Of a DNA stretch of 64,000 nt, positions 36,815-45,192 are shown one piece after another. The DNA comes from Sphingomonas beigongshangi (GTDB taxonomy: Bacteria > Pseudomonadota > Alphaproteobacteria > Sphingomonadales > Sphingomonadaceae). The DNA is taken from positions 372,001 through 436,000 of the forward strand of contig NZ_JADHDT010000001.1 in the NCBI RefSeq assembly GCF_016820445.1. The letters run 5' to 3'. A model generated the notes under the pieces. It searched no databases, had not been told where the DNA came from, and saw nothing but the letters and a program-made list of their open reading frames with translations. How positions within the stretch are numbered: position 1 is the stretch's first letter; every line of letters begins with the position of its first letter. The position numbers were made by a program, and so were the translations under genes.

Positions 36815-38104
36815 CTATCGGATGAGGAGGGTCTGGTATTGGGCGTAGGTCGAAAGCGGCGTCGTCACGATGCGCTCGCCGGGGGACAGGCCGCTCGTCA
36901 CCTCGACCTGGTCGGGATTGCGGCGACCGGTCTGGATCGCCCGCCGCACCGCCCGCTTGTCGCCGTCCATGACGAAGGCCGTGGTGCCGCCCGCATCGAG
37001 CCAGCCGCCCGTCGGTACGACCGTCGCGGGCCGGTCCGCGCCGAGCACGAGGCGCACGTCGAGCGTCTGGCCACGGTTGAGCCCGGTCGGAACCCGATCG
37101 TCGAAGCCCAATTCGACGCGGAACCGCCCTTCCGTCACCTGCGGCAGGATACGGATGACGTGGAGCGCATAGGTCCCTCCGTCGAGGTCGGCGGTCGCCG
37201 GCAGCCCGGTCCGCACGCGGCCGAGGTAGAATTGGTCGACATCGGCGACGAGTTTCCACTGTCCTTCCGAATCGATCTGGCCGACCGGGTCGCCAGCCTT
37301 GAGGATCTGTCCGGGCTGGATGGTGAAGGCGGTGAGCCGTCCCGCGACCGGCGCGCGGACGGTGAGCGCCGCGAGACTCGCCCGCACCATCGCCAGGCTT
37401 TCGCGCAGTTCGCGCGCCGTCGCGGCGATGCCGGTGGACTGATCGGCAAGGGTGCCGTTGGCCTGTGCCTGACCCGCGGTGAGCGCGGCCACGCGATTGG
37501 ACTGGTAGGCGACTTCCTCGCGCAGCGGATCGATCGCGGCGGCGGTGACGAAACCCTTGTCGAACAGCACCTGCTTTTGGCGCAGCGCGGTCTGCGCCTT
37601 GGACAGGGCGTTGCGTGCGTCGGCGACGTCGCGGGCACTGTCCTGGCGCGTGCGCTGCACGGAAAGCCGCTCGCCGCTGTTGGCACTGAGCTGGCCGACG
37701 ATCGTCGCGGAGCGGCTGGCGACGTCGAGTTCGAGACCGGGGTTGGACAGGCGCGCGAGCGGCGCGCCGGCCGCGACCATCGTGCCGTCCGCGGCGATCA
37801 CCTGCGCCACCGAGCCGCCCTGTACCGCGGCGACATAGACGGTGCGCAGCGGCGCGACCTCGGTCCGCAGCGGCACGAAGTCGCGGAACGCCTCGCGCGT
37901 CACCGCGCCCGTGCGGATGGACTGCGCGTCCACCGCAAGGCTGTTGCCGCCCGGCATCAGCCACCACAGCACGGCGGCGGCGCAGGCGATCGCCAAACCG
38001 ATTGCGATGCGGATCAGCCGCTTGCGACGTTTGGCGGATGGCCGCTCGATACGGCGATCCATGCCTGCGCCGCTGATCGGGGTCGAAGAAGGCGTGTCCA
38101 ACAT
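36815..38104 (-). CDS. periplasmic adaptor (membrane fusion protein, HlyD/MacA-like)
   Basis: First gene of the export operon, 429 residues. A basic cytoplasmic start (RRKRLIR) precedes one transmembrane helix (IAIGLAIACAAAVLWWLMPG). Then come a lipoyl half-motif (GGSVAQVIAADGTMVAAGAPLARL), a long coiled-coil hairpin from about residue 125 to 240, the second lipoyl half (VRAPVAGRLTAFTIQPGQ), a beta-barrel and a membrane-proximal domain (GRRNPDQVEVTSGLSPGERIV). This is the standard adaptor plan linking an inner-membrane ABC transporter to an outer-membrane channel. No TolC-like gene is in the window. The start lies beside a CCGGACA repeat that is probably part of its control region. Confidence 0.93.
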   Translation of the reverse strand: MLDTPSSTPISGAGMDRRIERPSAKRRKRLIRIAIGLAIACAAAVLWWLMPGGNSLAVDAQSIRTGAVTREAFRDFVPLRTEVAPLRTVYVAAVQGGSVAQVIAADGTMVAAGAPLARLSNPGLELDVASRSATIVGQLSANSGERLSVQRTRQDSARDVADARNALSKAQTALRQKQVLFDKGFVTAAAIDPLREEVAYQSNRVAALTAGQAQANGTLADQSTGIAATARELRESLAMVRASLAALTVRAPVAGRLTAFTIQPGQILKAGDPVGQIDSEGQWKLVADVDQFYLGRVRTGLPATADLDGGTYALHVIRILPQVTEGRFRVELGFDDRVPTGLNRGQTLDVRLVLGADRPATVVPTGGWLDAGGTTAFVMDGDKRAVRRAIQTGRRNPDQVEVTSGLSPGERIVTTPLSTYAQYQTLLIR

Positions 38105-38233
38105 GCCGGACAGTGTAGACCGGACACCCGGCGCACGCCTAAAGCGCTGTTTTAGCTATCTATTTCTCGAACCTCTAGCCAAGGGGCCGTACGTACCTGT
38201 AGCCAGTGTCCGTTTCCGGACAGTGCAGGCGTG
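38105..38233. promoter_or_regulatory. divergent control region with CCGGACA repeats
   Basis: These 129 bases separate the export operon from the two-component genes. CCGGACA occurs at 38106-38112, 38120-38126 and 38216-38222. The last forms a perfect palindrome TGTCCG-TTTC-CGGACA (38207-38222) with an upstream inverted half. Such spaced repeats between a response regulator and its probable target operon suggest binding by that regulator and autoregulation. No convincing -35/-10 pair was identified by eye. Confidence 0.5.
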
Positions 38234-39478
38234 ATGTCAACCGAATCACCGACCATTCTCGTCGTCGACGACGATCCCGATATCGCGCGAGCCGCGCAGC
38301 TGCTGCTCGAGCGCCACGGCATGGCCGTCGCCTGCGCCGCGGATCCGGATGCCGCCTGGGTCAGCCTGGCACAGCGCCCCGCCGACGTGATCCTGCTCGA
38401 CCTCAATTTCGCGCGCGGCCGGACCAGCGGCGAGGAGGGTTTCGCCCTGCTCGACCGGCTGATGGCTGCCGATCGCCATGCGGTCGTCATCGTCGTCACC
38501 GGGCATAGCGGCATCCAGGTGGCGGTGCAGGCGATGCGCGGCGGTGCGGCGGATTTCGTCATCAAGCCATGGAGCAACGCCCGCCTGCTCGCGACCGTCG
38601 AACGCGGCGTCGCGCTGCGGCGCGCCAAGCTCGACGCCGCGCCGGCACCCGCGCCCGATGCGGCACCGGCCTTGCTCGGGGAGAGCGCTGCGATCGCCGC
38701 GGTCCGCGGGCTGATCGCGCGGATCGCGCCCACCGACGCGCCGGTGTTGCTGAGCGGCGGCCCCGGCAGCGGCAAGACGCTGGCCGCGACGCTGATTCAC
38801 CGAGGTTCGCCACGGAGCGATCGGCCGCTGGTGACACTGGATGCCGCGGCGGCGGATGCCGCCGTTCTCGACGCGACGCTGGCCGAGGCCGCCGGCGCGA
38901 CGCTGGTCATCGACCAGATCGATCGACTTGCCCCGGTGCTGCACGCGACGCTGGCGCGGGCGCTCGGCCGGGACCGCGTGATCGCGACCAGCCGCCTCGA
39001 TCGCGCGACGCTGCGTAGCGCGCTGCACGAGGACCTGCTCGACCGCGTCGCGACGATCGAGATCGACCTGCCCCCGCTCGCCGCGCGCGACGATGACGCG
39101 CTGTTGCTGGCGCAGCATTTCCTTGGCGTCTTCGCGGGGCGGTACGGCAAGCCGGCGCGCCCGCTGACACCCGAAGCCGCACGCGCCATCGCGGCGGACC
39201 CATGGCCGGACAATGTCCGCGGCCTGCGTCGCGCAACCGAGCGCGCGGTGCTGCTCGGCACCGCCCCGGCGCATGATGTCGCCGATCTCGCGCTGGCGCT
39301 GCCACCCGACGATCTCGCGCCGCGCGCGCTTGCCGCCGATCTCAATCTCGCGCGCAGCGAAGCGGCGCTCGTCGCCGCGGCGCTCCAACGGCACGCATTC
39401 AACGTCAGTCGCGCCGCCGCCGAACTGGGCCTGACGCGCGCCGCGCTCTACCGGCGGATGGCCCGCTATGGTCTCTGA
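38234..39478 (+). CDS. NtrC-family response regulator with degenerate AAA+ domain
   Basis: A 414-residue regulator. The receiver domain (residues 1-125) has the acidic pair in VVDDDPD, the phospho-acceptor Asp in ILLDLNF and the conserved lysine in DFVIKPW. The central AAA+ region keeps Walker A (GGPGSGKT) and a weak Walker B (TLVIDQID), but is shortened where the GAFTGA loop should lie. It therefore probably cannot activate sigma-54 polymerase. The C-terminus is a Fis-type helix-turn-helix (FNVSRAAAELGLTRAALYRRM). The ATG at 38234 follows a GTG codon; either may serve. It overlaps the kinase gene by 11 bases. Likely target: the divergent ABC export operon. Confidence 0.92.
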   Translation: MSTESPTILVVDDDPDIARAAQLLLERHGMAVACAADPDAAWVSLAQRPADVILLDLNFARGRTSGEEGFALLDRLMAADRHAVVIVVTGHSGIQVAVQAMRGGAADFVIKPWSNARLLATVERGVALRRAKLDAAPAPAPDAAPALLGESAAIAAVRGLIARIAPTDAPVLLSGGPGSGKTLAATLIHRGSPRSDRPLVTLDAAAADAAVLDATLAEAAGATLVIDQIDRLAPVLHATLARALGRDRVIATSRLDRATLRSALHEDLLDRVATIEIDLPPLAARDDDALLLAQHFLGVFAGRYGKPARPLTPEAARAIAADPWPDNVRGLRRATERAVLLGTAPAHDVADLALALPPDDLAPRALAADLNLARSEAALVAAALQRHAFNVSRAAAELGLTRAALYRRMARYGL

Positions 39479-40655
39479 TCGGCTCGCAGCCGGTATCCGC
39501 GTCGCGGTCGGCACCTTCGCGGGAGGCGCGGCAGCGTGGAGCGCCGCCTCAGGCCTCTATGCTACGACCGTGCTCGCGCTGCTCGTCGCCGGTTGGACCG
39601 CCGCCGCCGCCGTGATCGCCACCCGCCCGCCCCTGCCGCTGCCGCCCCCCGCGGCCATGCGGGGCGAGGACGATCATCGCCGGCTGACCGCCTATCTCGA
39701 CCTGTCGCCTGCGCCGCTCGTCGTGCTGGAGGCCGGTGTGCTGCGCGCGGTCAACCGCGCCGCGCGCCGGCTTTTCGGCGCGGACGACGTGCTTCCCGCG
39801 CCGCCAGCCGCATTGCTCGACGCGCTGGCACGCACGCAGCCGGGCCGCACCGCCACCGTCACGCTCGAGCTTGCCGGCATGCCGCGCCCCTTTGCCCTCG
39901 CGGCCGGCGAACTTCTGCTCGGAGGGCGGGTGGCGCAGGTCGGCGCGCTGATCGATATCGACGCCGAGTTGAAGGCCGCGGAGGCGACCGCCCTGCGCGA
40001 ACTCGTCCAGATCCTCAGCCACGAGATCGTCAACGCGCTGACGCCGATCGCATCGCTTGCCGACACCGTCGCCGCGATGCTGCACGATCTGCCGCTGGAT
40101 CTGGAGGCGGTACGCGAGGCGGCGGAGACCATCGCGCGTCGCGCCGGCGGGCTTCAGCGATTCGGTGACGCCTATCGCAGTCTGGCCCGCCTTCCCGCGC
40201 CCAAGCGGACCCGGATCGCGACCGCCGACCTCGTGGCCGACCTCGCCCGGCTGTTCGCGGTCCGCTGGCCCGCGATACCGCTTGCGGTCGATATGCAGCA
40301 CGCGCCGCCGAGCGTCATCGCGGATGCCGACCAGCTCACTGCGGCGCTGTGGGCGATATTGCAGAATGCGGCGGAGGCGACGGAGCGCGATCGTCCCGGC
40401 GCCGTGACGCTGACGGCGTCGCGCGATGCCGATGGCGCCGTCGTGACGATCGGCAATGACGGCCCTGCCGTTCCCGCCGACCTGACCGACTCGATCTTTC
40501 ACCCATTCATGACGACCAAGCCGTCGGGCAGCGGGGTCGGGCTGGCGCTCGCCCGTCAGATCGTGCGCGGTCATGGCGGCGACGTCCGCCTCCTGCCGCG
40601 CATCGACGATCATACCCGTTTCGAGGCGAGGCTGCCGCTACCGCGGGGGTTCTGA
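39468..40655 (+). CDS. sensor histidine kinase with minimal sensor region
   Basis: Partner kinase of the preceding regulator, 395 residues. Two transmembrane helices lie within the first 50 or so residues (VAVGTFAGGAAAWSA and TTVLALLVAGWTAAAAVI), leaving essentially no periplasmic loop. A PAS-like segment follows (AYLDLSPAPLVVLEAGVLRAVN). The HisKA box is LSHEIVNALTPIASLADTV, the N-box LWAILQNAAEA, the G1 box IGNDGPAVP, the F-box FHPFMTTK and the G2 box GSGVGLALARQI. Lack of an extracytoplasmic domain suggests intramembrane sensing or sensing through a transporter, as in Bce-type modules. That fits its placement beside an ABC exporter; the signal is not known. Confidence 0.93.
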   Translation: MVSDRLAAGIRVAVGTFAGGAAAWSAASGLYATTVLALLVAGWTAAAAVIATRPPLPLPPPAAMRGEDDHRRLTAYLDLSPAPLVVLEAGVLRAVNRAARRLFGADDVLPAPPAALLDALARTQPGRTATVTLELAGMPRPFALAAGELLLGGRVAQVGALIDIDAELKAAEATALRELVQILSHEIVNALTPIASLADTVAAMLHDLPLDLEAVREAAETIARRAGGLQRFGDAYRSLARLPAPKRTRIATADLVADLARLFAVRWPAIPLAVDMQHAPPSVIADADQLTAALWAILQNAAEATERDRPGAVTLTASRDADGAVVTIGNDGPAVPADLTDSIFHPFMTTKPSGSGVGLALARQIVRGHGGDVRLLPRIDDHTRFEARLPLPRGF

Positions 40656-40719
40656 CTCACGCCGGCCGCAGAGATCGCGTGCCGGCCCGGGCAAGAACCG
40701 CCGCCTCCCCGAATCGAAA

Positions 40720-40765
40720 CCGGCCCGCCTTTGCACCCGGTACGAACCGGGGAAAGGCGGGCCGG
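40720..40765. terminator. large hairpin between histidine kinase and sciP
   Basis: CCGGCCCGCCTTT (40720-40732) pairs perfectly with AAAGGCGGGCCGG (40753-40765), and an inner CCCGGT/ACCGGG stem sits inside the loop. It lies between two convergent genes. The arms end in T3/A3 rather than a long T tract, so termination of both units is likely but not certain. Confidence 0.6.
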
Positions 40766-40788
40766 CATGCGGCGCCAGGGCGCGCGGA

Positions 40789-41088
40789 TCAGTATTTCTG
40801 CTGGCGCTCGTACAGCGATTTGTAATGCTGGATGCGCGTCACGCGCAGTCCGGGCATGCCCGACCGGTCGATCGCGCGCTGCCATCCCGCGAATTCCTCG
40901 ACCGTCAGGCCGTACCGTTCGCAGACCTCGTCCACCGACAGGAGGCCGCCGTTGACCGCGGCGACCACTTCCGCCTTGCGACGGACCACCCACCGCGTCG
41001 TCGACGGGGGCGGCAGCGAATCCAGGGTCAGCGACTCTCCGAGCGGGCCGATGACCTTGGCGGGACGGATTTTCTGGTTCTCGATCAT
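40789..41088 (-). CDS. sciP: SciP homologue, CtrA-inhibitory DUF1153 protein
   Basis: A 99-residue helix-turn-helix protein. The sequence follows the SciP/DUF1153 family closely: VIGPLGESLTLDSLPPP, RWVVRRKAEVVAAVNGGLLS, DEVCERYGLTVEEFAGWQ, RVTRIQHYK. In Caulobacter, SciP accumulates in G1 and binds the cell-cycle regulator CtrA, blocking its recruitment of RNA polymerase at flagellar and other promoters. Length and motifs are complete. It is transcribed alone, converging on the kinase gene across a large hairpin. Conservation in Sphingomonadales is well known; the precise role in this organism is inferred. Confidence 0.93.
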   Translation of the reverse strand: MIENQKIRPAKVIGPLGESLTLDSLPPPSTTRWVVRRKAEVVAAVNGGLLSVDEVCERYGLTVEEFAGWQRAIDRSGMPGLRVTRIQHYKSLYERQQKY

Positions 41089-41192
41089 TACTCAACCTCG
41101 ACCGGGGCCAGCAGGCCTACGTTCAACATTCGATACGCTTCCCTAACGACGACGCTTGAAGATCACCTGAAGCGCCTCGGTAAATATCGCGT

Positions 41193-41420
41193 TCACCCCT
41201 CGCCCCACCGCATAAGCGCCGCCGCCATCGGGCCGTTGAACGCGCCGTCGAGCGGCTGGAGCAGCCGCCCGATGTTGCGAACCCGGCCGAATTGCGCCTG
41301 CGCCGCCGCAGTCGCGCTGGCATTCTGGCGCGCCGCGATACCGACCATGAGCACGGCGAGGTCGCCCGGCAGCCGGGTAACCTCCGCATCCTTGTCGAAA
41401 CCGGGAAAGCTCAGATCCAA
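41193..41420 (-). CDS. small hypothetical protein, probable TTG start
   Basis: A 75-residue frame with codon usage like the neighbouring genes (third positions very GC-rich) and no overlap with another gene. The predicted protein (DLSFPGFDKDAEVTRLPGD, then VLMVGIAARQ and MAAALMRWGEG) has no signal, helix or motif I recognise. In-frame ATG or GTG codons do not occur before an upstream stop, so the start is TTG at 41420 or an internal methionine. It sits upstream of sciP on the same strand, 104 bases away, and is divergent from mnmA. I place it as probably real but unassigned. Confidence 0.5.
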   Translation of the reverse strand: MDLSFPGFDKDAEVTRLPGDLAVLMVGIAARQNASATAAAQAQFGRVRNIGRLLQPLDGAFNGPMAAALMRWGEG

Positions 41421-41560
41421 AAGCGTACGCCCACATCGTCGTTCGGGACGGACGGTTTAGGCCACACAGGATGAAGGGTCCGTAAAAGCGCCGCACAATG
41501 CCTCGTGATCCTTCGCGAACTTTGCCGCCGGACCGGAAAGGGCGTATGGGACGCGCCATC

Positions 41561-42664
41561 ATGGACGATGTGGATTTCCAGTTGGCCGGGCCCGTAGGGT
41601 CGCGGCGTATCGTGGTCGCGATGTCGGGGGGCGTCGACAGCTCGGTGGTCGCCGCGCTCGCCGCGCGCACCGGTGCGGAAACGATCGGCGTGACGCTGCA
41701 GCTCTACGATCACGGCGAGGCGATCGGTCGCGCCGGCGCCTGCTGCGCCGGCCGCGACATCCGCGACGCGCGCGCGGTGTGCGACCGGCTTGGCATCGCG
41801 CACTACGTATTCGATCACGAAAGCCGCTTTCGCGAGACGGTGGTCGACCGCTTCGCCGACGAATATCTCGCCGGTCGCACGCCCATTCCCTGCGTCCAAT
41901 GCAACACCGGGCCGAAGTTCACCGACCTCCTCCAAATGGCTCGCGAGCTTGGCGCGGACTGCCTCGCCACCGGCCACTACGTGCGGCGTGTCGTCGGTCC
42001 GCAGGGAGCCGAGTTGCACCGCGGTGCCGATCCCGCACGCGACCAGAGCTATTTCCTGTTCGGCACGACGCAGGAACAGCTGGACTTCCTGCGCTTTCCG
42101 CTGGGGCCCCTACCCAAGGCGCGGGTGCGCGAACTGGCCGCCGACATGGGTCTTGCCGTCGCGGGCAAGCCGGACAGCCAGGACATCTGCTTCGTACCCG
42201 ACGGCGACTATGCCGGACTGGTCAAGAAGCTGCGCCCGGACGCCGATACCGCCGGCGACATCGTCGATCTCGGCGGCCGAAAGCTGGGCGAGCACCGCGG
42301 CATCATCCATTTCACCGTCGGCCAGCGACGCGGGCTGGAGATCGGCGGCACCGCCGAACCGCTCTATGTCGTGCGGCTGGACGCCGAGACGAAGCGTGTC
42401 GTCGTCGGTCCTCGCGCCGCGCTCGCCGTCGCGGCGGCACGGCTTACCGATCTCAACCGTCTGGGTCCGCTCGACGGCCCGCTGACCGCCAAGGTCCGCT
42501 CGATGGCCAAGCCCGTGCCGGCGCGCATGATCGGCGAGCGCCTGGTGTTCGACATGCCCGAATATGGCGTGGCGCCGGGCCAGGCGGCGGTGCTCTATGC
42601 AGGTGACCGGGTGCTCGGTGGCGGCTGGATCGCGGAAACCGAAGCCGCCCTCGCGGCCGCGTAA
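41561..42664 (+). CDS. mnmA: tRNA-specific 2-thiouridylase
   Basis: Cytoplasmic enzyme making the 2-thio group of the wobble uridine 34 in tRNAs for Glu, Gln and Lys. It has the PP-loop [14 protein letters not shown], the catalytic cysteine in [11 protein letters not shown], the ATGHY motif, the second catalytic cysteine in [13 protein letters not shown] and the central and barrel domains ([25 protein letters not shown]). With the ATG at 41561 it has 367 residues, normal for the family. In-frame ATGs at 41546 and 41498 would add 5 or 21 residues that do not look conserved. It stands alone between a hypothetical gene and the PhzF-family gene. Confidence 0.96.
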   Translation: MDDVDFQLAGPVGSRRIVVAMSGGVDSSVVAALAARTGAETIGVTLQLYDHGEAIGRAGACCAGRDIRDARAVCDRLGIAHYVFDHESRFRETVVDRFADEYLAGRTPIPCVQCNTGPKFTDLLQMARELGADCLATGHYVRRVVGPQGAELHRGADPARDQSYFLFGTTQEQLDFLRFPLGPLPKARVRELAADMGLAVAGKPDSQDICFVPDGDYAGLVKKLRPDADTAGDIVDLGGRKLGEHRGIIHFTVGQRRGLEIGGTAEPLYVVRLDAETKRVVVGPRAALAVAAARLTDLNRLGPLDGPLTAKVRSMAKPVPARMIGERLVFDMPEYGVAPGQAAVLYAGDRVLGGGWIAETEAALAAA

Positions 42665-42669
42665 CGAAT

Positions 42670-42687
42670 CCTCCCCCGACGGGGAGG
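42670..42687. repeat. CCTCCCC/GGGGAGG palindrome
   Basis: CCTCCCC-CGAC-GGGGAGG lies six bases after the mnmA stop and is followed by GGTGAGGGCCGG. Related palindromes lie at 23712, 63261 and 63450. It may act as a bidirectional transcription end for mnmA and the convergent PhzF-family gene. Confidence 0.7.
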
Positions 42688-42740
42688 GGTGAGGGCCGGT
42701 ATCGCGCCGATCCAGCTTTGCTGGATCGCACACCAAGAGG

Positions 42741-43538
42741 TCACGGCAGCAGGAACGTACCCTCGATCACCGTGATGCACTGTCCGCCGAGGACGGAACG
42801 ATCGCCGTCCAGACGGCAGGTCAAGCGCCCGCCCCGTCCGCTCGCCTGATAGGCGGTGAAGGTGTCTCGGCCCAGCGCCTCCGCCCAATAGGGCACGATC
42901 ACCGCATGCGCCGATCCGGTCACCGGATCCTCGTCGATGCCGAAGGCGGGAACGAAGACGCGGCTGACGACATCGGCCGTGTCGCCGCGGGCGGTGACGA
43001 TCGCCTGATGCTCTCCGGTCGCTGCAAGCGCCCTGAAATCGGGCTGCACCGCGCGCACCGCCGCCTCGGACGACAGAACGACCACGCCATAGCCGCCCTC
43101 GCGCCACAAGGTTTCGACGACATCCCCGACACCCAGCGCCGCCACCACGTCCGGCAAGGACTTGGATTCCGGCTTCCAGGCGGGCAGCGCCAGCTCGTAG
43201 CCGGCGCCGACCCGGGCCACCGTCAGGATGCCCGCCTGCCGCGTCCGGAACCGCACCGCATCACGCGGCTCTCCCGAAGAGAGCACGAAATGCCCGCTCG
43301 CCAGCGTCGCATGGCCGCACAGGCGCACCTCTGATGCCGGGGTGAACCAACGCAGCTCGAAATCCGCCTGTCCGCTCGCGTCGGGTACGAGGAAGGCGGT
43401 TTCCGAGAGGTTGTTCTCGGCCGCGATCGCCTGCAGCGTCGCATCTTCGAGCCACGTCGACAGCGGCATCACCGCCGCCGGATTGCCGGCGAAAGGCGCA
43501 TCGGCAAAGGCGTCGATCTGGCTGAACGGAATGCGCAT
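42741..43538 (-). CDS. PhzF-family isomerase-like protein
   Basis: A 265-residue protein with the two-fold diaminopimelate-epimerase-like PhzF fold. The N-terminus carries IDAFADAPFAGNPAAV, then the family's catalytic glutamate in NNLSETAFL, the RWFTPASEVRLCGHAT motif, and in the second half FVPAFGIDEDPVTGSAHAVIVPYW. PhzF itself isomerises a phenazine precursor, but no phenazine genes are here and most chromosomal members have unknown substrates. The start follows the expected IPFSQIDAF strand. It lies 13 bases after the start side of... the cation transporter stop is upstream on the same strand only in coordinates, since the CDF gene at 43552 ends just before this start, so the two may be co-transcribed. 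Confidence 0.9.
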   Translation of the reverse strand: MRIPFSQIDAFADAPFAGNPAAVMPLSTWLEDATLQAIAAENNLSETAFLVPDASGQADFELRWFTPASEVRLCGHATLASGHFVLSSGEPRDAVRFRTRQAGILTVARVGAGYELALPAWKPESKSLPDVVAALGVGDVVETLWREGGYGVVVLSSEAAVRAVQPDFRALAATGEHQAIVTARGDTADVVSRVFVPAFGIDEDPVTGSAHAVIVPYWAEALGRDTFTAYQASGRGGRLTCRLDGDRSVLGGQCITVIEGTFLLP

Positions 43539-43551
43539 GTTCGGGACTTCC

Positions 43552-44505
43552 TCAATAGCCGACGCGTTTGCCGAACCAGTGCGGCGTCACGTCCGCCTCG
43601 ACCAGCGGGTTGTCGGTATCGACATGGCCCTCCGGATCGAGATGGATCAGCACCTCGACCTTAGGAAAGGCGCTGCGCAGGCTCTTCTCGACATTCTCGA
43701 CGATATCATGCGCCGCGCCGACCGTCAGGTGCCGGTCGACCTCCATGTGGAATTGCGCGAAATCGTGGCTGCCCGAACGGCGCGTACGGAAATCGTGAAT
43801 ACCCTTCAGCCCCGGCTGGCGTGCCGCGACGTCGAGGAAGGCGGCACGCTGGTCTTCCGGCCATTCCTTGTCCATCAGCTGATCGATCGCGGTCGACGAA
43901 GCCTGGAAGGCGCCCCAGGCCAGCCAGATCGCGATAGCGATGCCGAACAGCGGATCGGCTTTGTGGAAGCCCAGATACTGGTCGACGATCAGCGCGACCA
44001 TCACCGATCCGTTGAGCAGCACGTCCGACTGATAATGGACATTGTCCGCCATGATGGCGACCGACCCGGTCTGGCGGATGATGCGGCGCTGGTACCATAG
44101 CAGGACCATGGTCGCGACGATCGCGATGATGGAGACGCCGATGCCGAATTCGGCGTCGCCGGTCGCGGTGTCCGCGCCCAGCGCCTGGATGGCGCGCCAG
44201 GCGATCCCGCCCGCCGACGCGGTGATCAGCGCGACCTGGAACAGCGCCGCCAGCGCCTCCGCCTTGCCGTGGCCGAAGCGATGGTCATGGTCGGCGGGTG
44301 TCGCCGCCAGCCGCACGCCATACAGCGTCACGAGGCTGGCGAGCAGGTCGAGCGCGGTATCGGCAAGGCTGCCGAGCATCGCGATCGATCCGGTCTGCCA
44401 CGCCGCGTAGCTTTTGAGCGCCAGCAGGAAACACGCCATGGCGACGCTGGCGAGCGCCGCACGCGTCGCAAGGGGTATGATCCTGCGTCGTTCGTCCTGG
44501 GTCAT
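43552..44505 (-). CDS. cation diffusion facilitator family metal efflux protein
   Basis: Inner-membrane divalent-metal/proton antiporter of 317 residues with about six helices. Signatures are the second-helix site (LADTALDLLASL), the DHDHRFGHGKAEALAALFQ loop typical of FieF/CDF proteins and the fifth-helix HYQSDVLLN motif with its metal-binding His and Asp. The C-terminal cytoplasmic domain (HDFRTRRSGSHDFAQFHMEVDRHLTV, truncated here for brevity to its His-rich core) is present. Metal could be iron, zinc or another; it is not decided by the sequence. The start overlaps the pdxH stop by ATGA, and the PhzF-family gene follows 13 bases after the stop, so the three genes may form one unit. Confidence 0.93.
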   Translation of the reverse strand: MTQDERRRIIPLATRAALASVAMACFLLALKSYAAWQTGSIAMLGSLADTALDLLASLVTLYGVRLAATPADHDHRFGHGKAEALAALFQVALITASAGGIAWRAIQALGADTATGDAEFGIGVSIIAIVATMVLLWYQRRIIRQTGSVAIMADNVHYQSDVLLNGSVMVALIVDQYLGFHKADPLFGIAIAIWLAWGAFQASSTAIDQLMDKEWPEDQRAAFLDVAARQPGLKGIHDFRTRRSGSHDFAQFHMEVDRHLTVGAAHDIVENVEKSLRSAFPKVEVLIHLDPEGHVDTDNPLVEADVTPHWFGKRVGY

Positions 44506-45080
44506 GGATACAGCAGTCCTTCGGTCCAGCCGTCGCCGTCGCGGGTGAAGAGCCTGCGTTCGTGCAGGCGATGCGCACGGTCCTGCCAGAACTCGATCCG
44601 ATCGGGAACCACGCGATAGCCGCCCCAATGCGGCGGCCTGGGCACGTCCTGCCCTTCGAAGCGCACCTGCATCGCCGCGAACCGCGCCTCGAACGTCTCG
44701 CGCGTGTCGAGCGGGCGCGACTGGTCGGAGGCCCAGGCGCCAAGTCGCGAGTCGCGCCCGCGGGTGACGAAATAGGCGTCCGATTCCGCATCGCCGACGC
44801 GCTCGACGGTTCCGTCGATCCGGATCTGGCGGCGGAGCGACTTCCAATGGAACAGCAGGCCCGCCTTGGGCACCGCAGCAAGAGCGGCCGCCTTGCGGCT
44901 TTCACGATTGGTGTAGAAGACGAATCCGTCGGGGCCATGCCCCTTCAGCAGCACCATCCGGACGGACGGCTGACCGGAGGCGTCGACCGTCGCGAGCGCC
45001 ATGGCATTGGGGTCGTTGGGTTCGCCCGCCTCGGCCTCTTGCAGCCAGGCGTCGAACAGCGCGAAGGGATCGTCAGCCAT
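44502..45080 (-). CDS. pdxH: pyridoxamine 5'-phosphate oxidase
   Basis: FMN-dependent enzyme of 192 residues that oxidises pyridoxine or pyridoxamine 5'-phosphate to pyridoxal 5'-phosphate, the last step of vitamin B6 formation and salvage. Motifs are MALATVDASGQPSVRMVLLK, GFVFYTNRESRKAA, FHWKSLRRQIRIDG, the split-barrel DSRLGAWASDQS and the C-terminal WGGYRVVPDRIEFWQ with RLHERRLFTR near the end. Length is typical. It is first in a set with the cation transporter, overlapping it by ATGA, and is divergent from the ku gene across 112 bases. Confidence 0.96.
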   Translation of the reverse strand: MADDPFALFDAWLQEAEAGEPNDPNAMALATVDASGQPSVRMVLLKGHGPDGFVFYTNRESRKAAALAAVPKAGLLFHWKSLRRQIRIDGTVERVGDAESDAYFVTRGRDSRLGAWASDQSRPLDTRETFEARFAAMQVRFEGQDVPRPPHWGGYRVVPDRIEFWQDRAHRLHERRLFTRDGDGWTEGLLYP

Positions 45081-45192
45081 GCGCGCGCCCTAACCGAAAA
45101 TGCCGCCGCTGTCACAGCCCGATCCAGATCACCGCGGAACCCGTCATCCGCCGGCGAATTGAATCGCTTCCGCAACGTCAAGGCTCTGTCCC

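Noticed and set aside
38105..38233. Sigma-54 promoter for the exporter operon
   Set aside because: No GG-N10-GC pair at -24/-12 was found near the adaptor start, and the regulator lacks GAFTGA.
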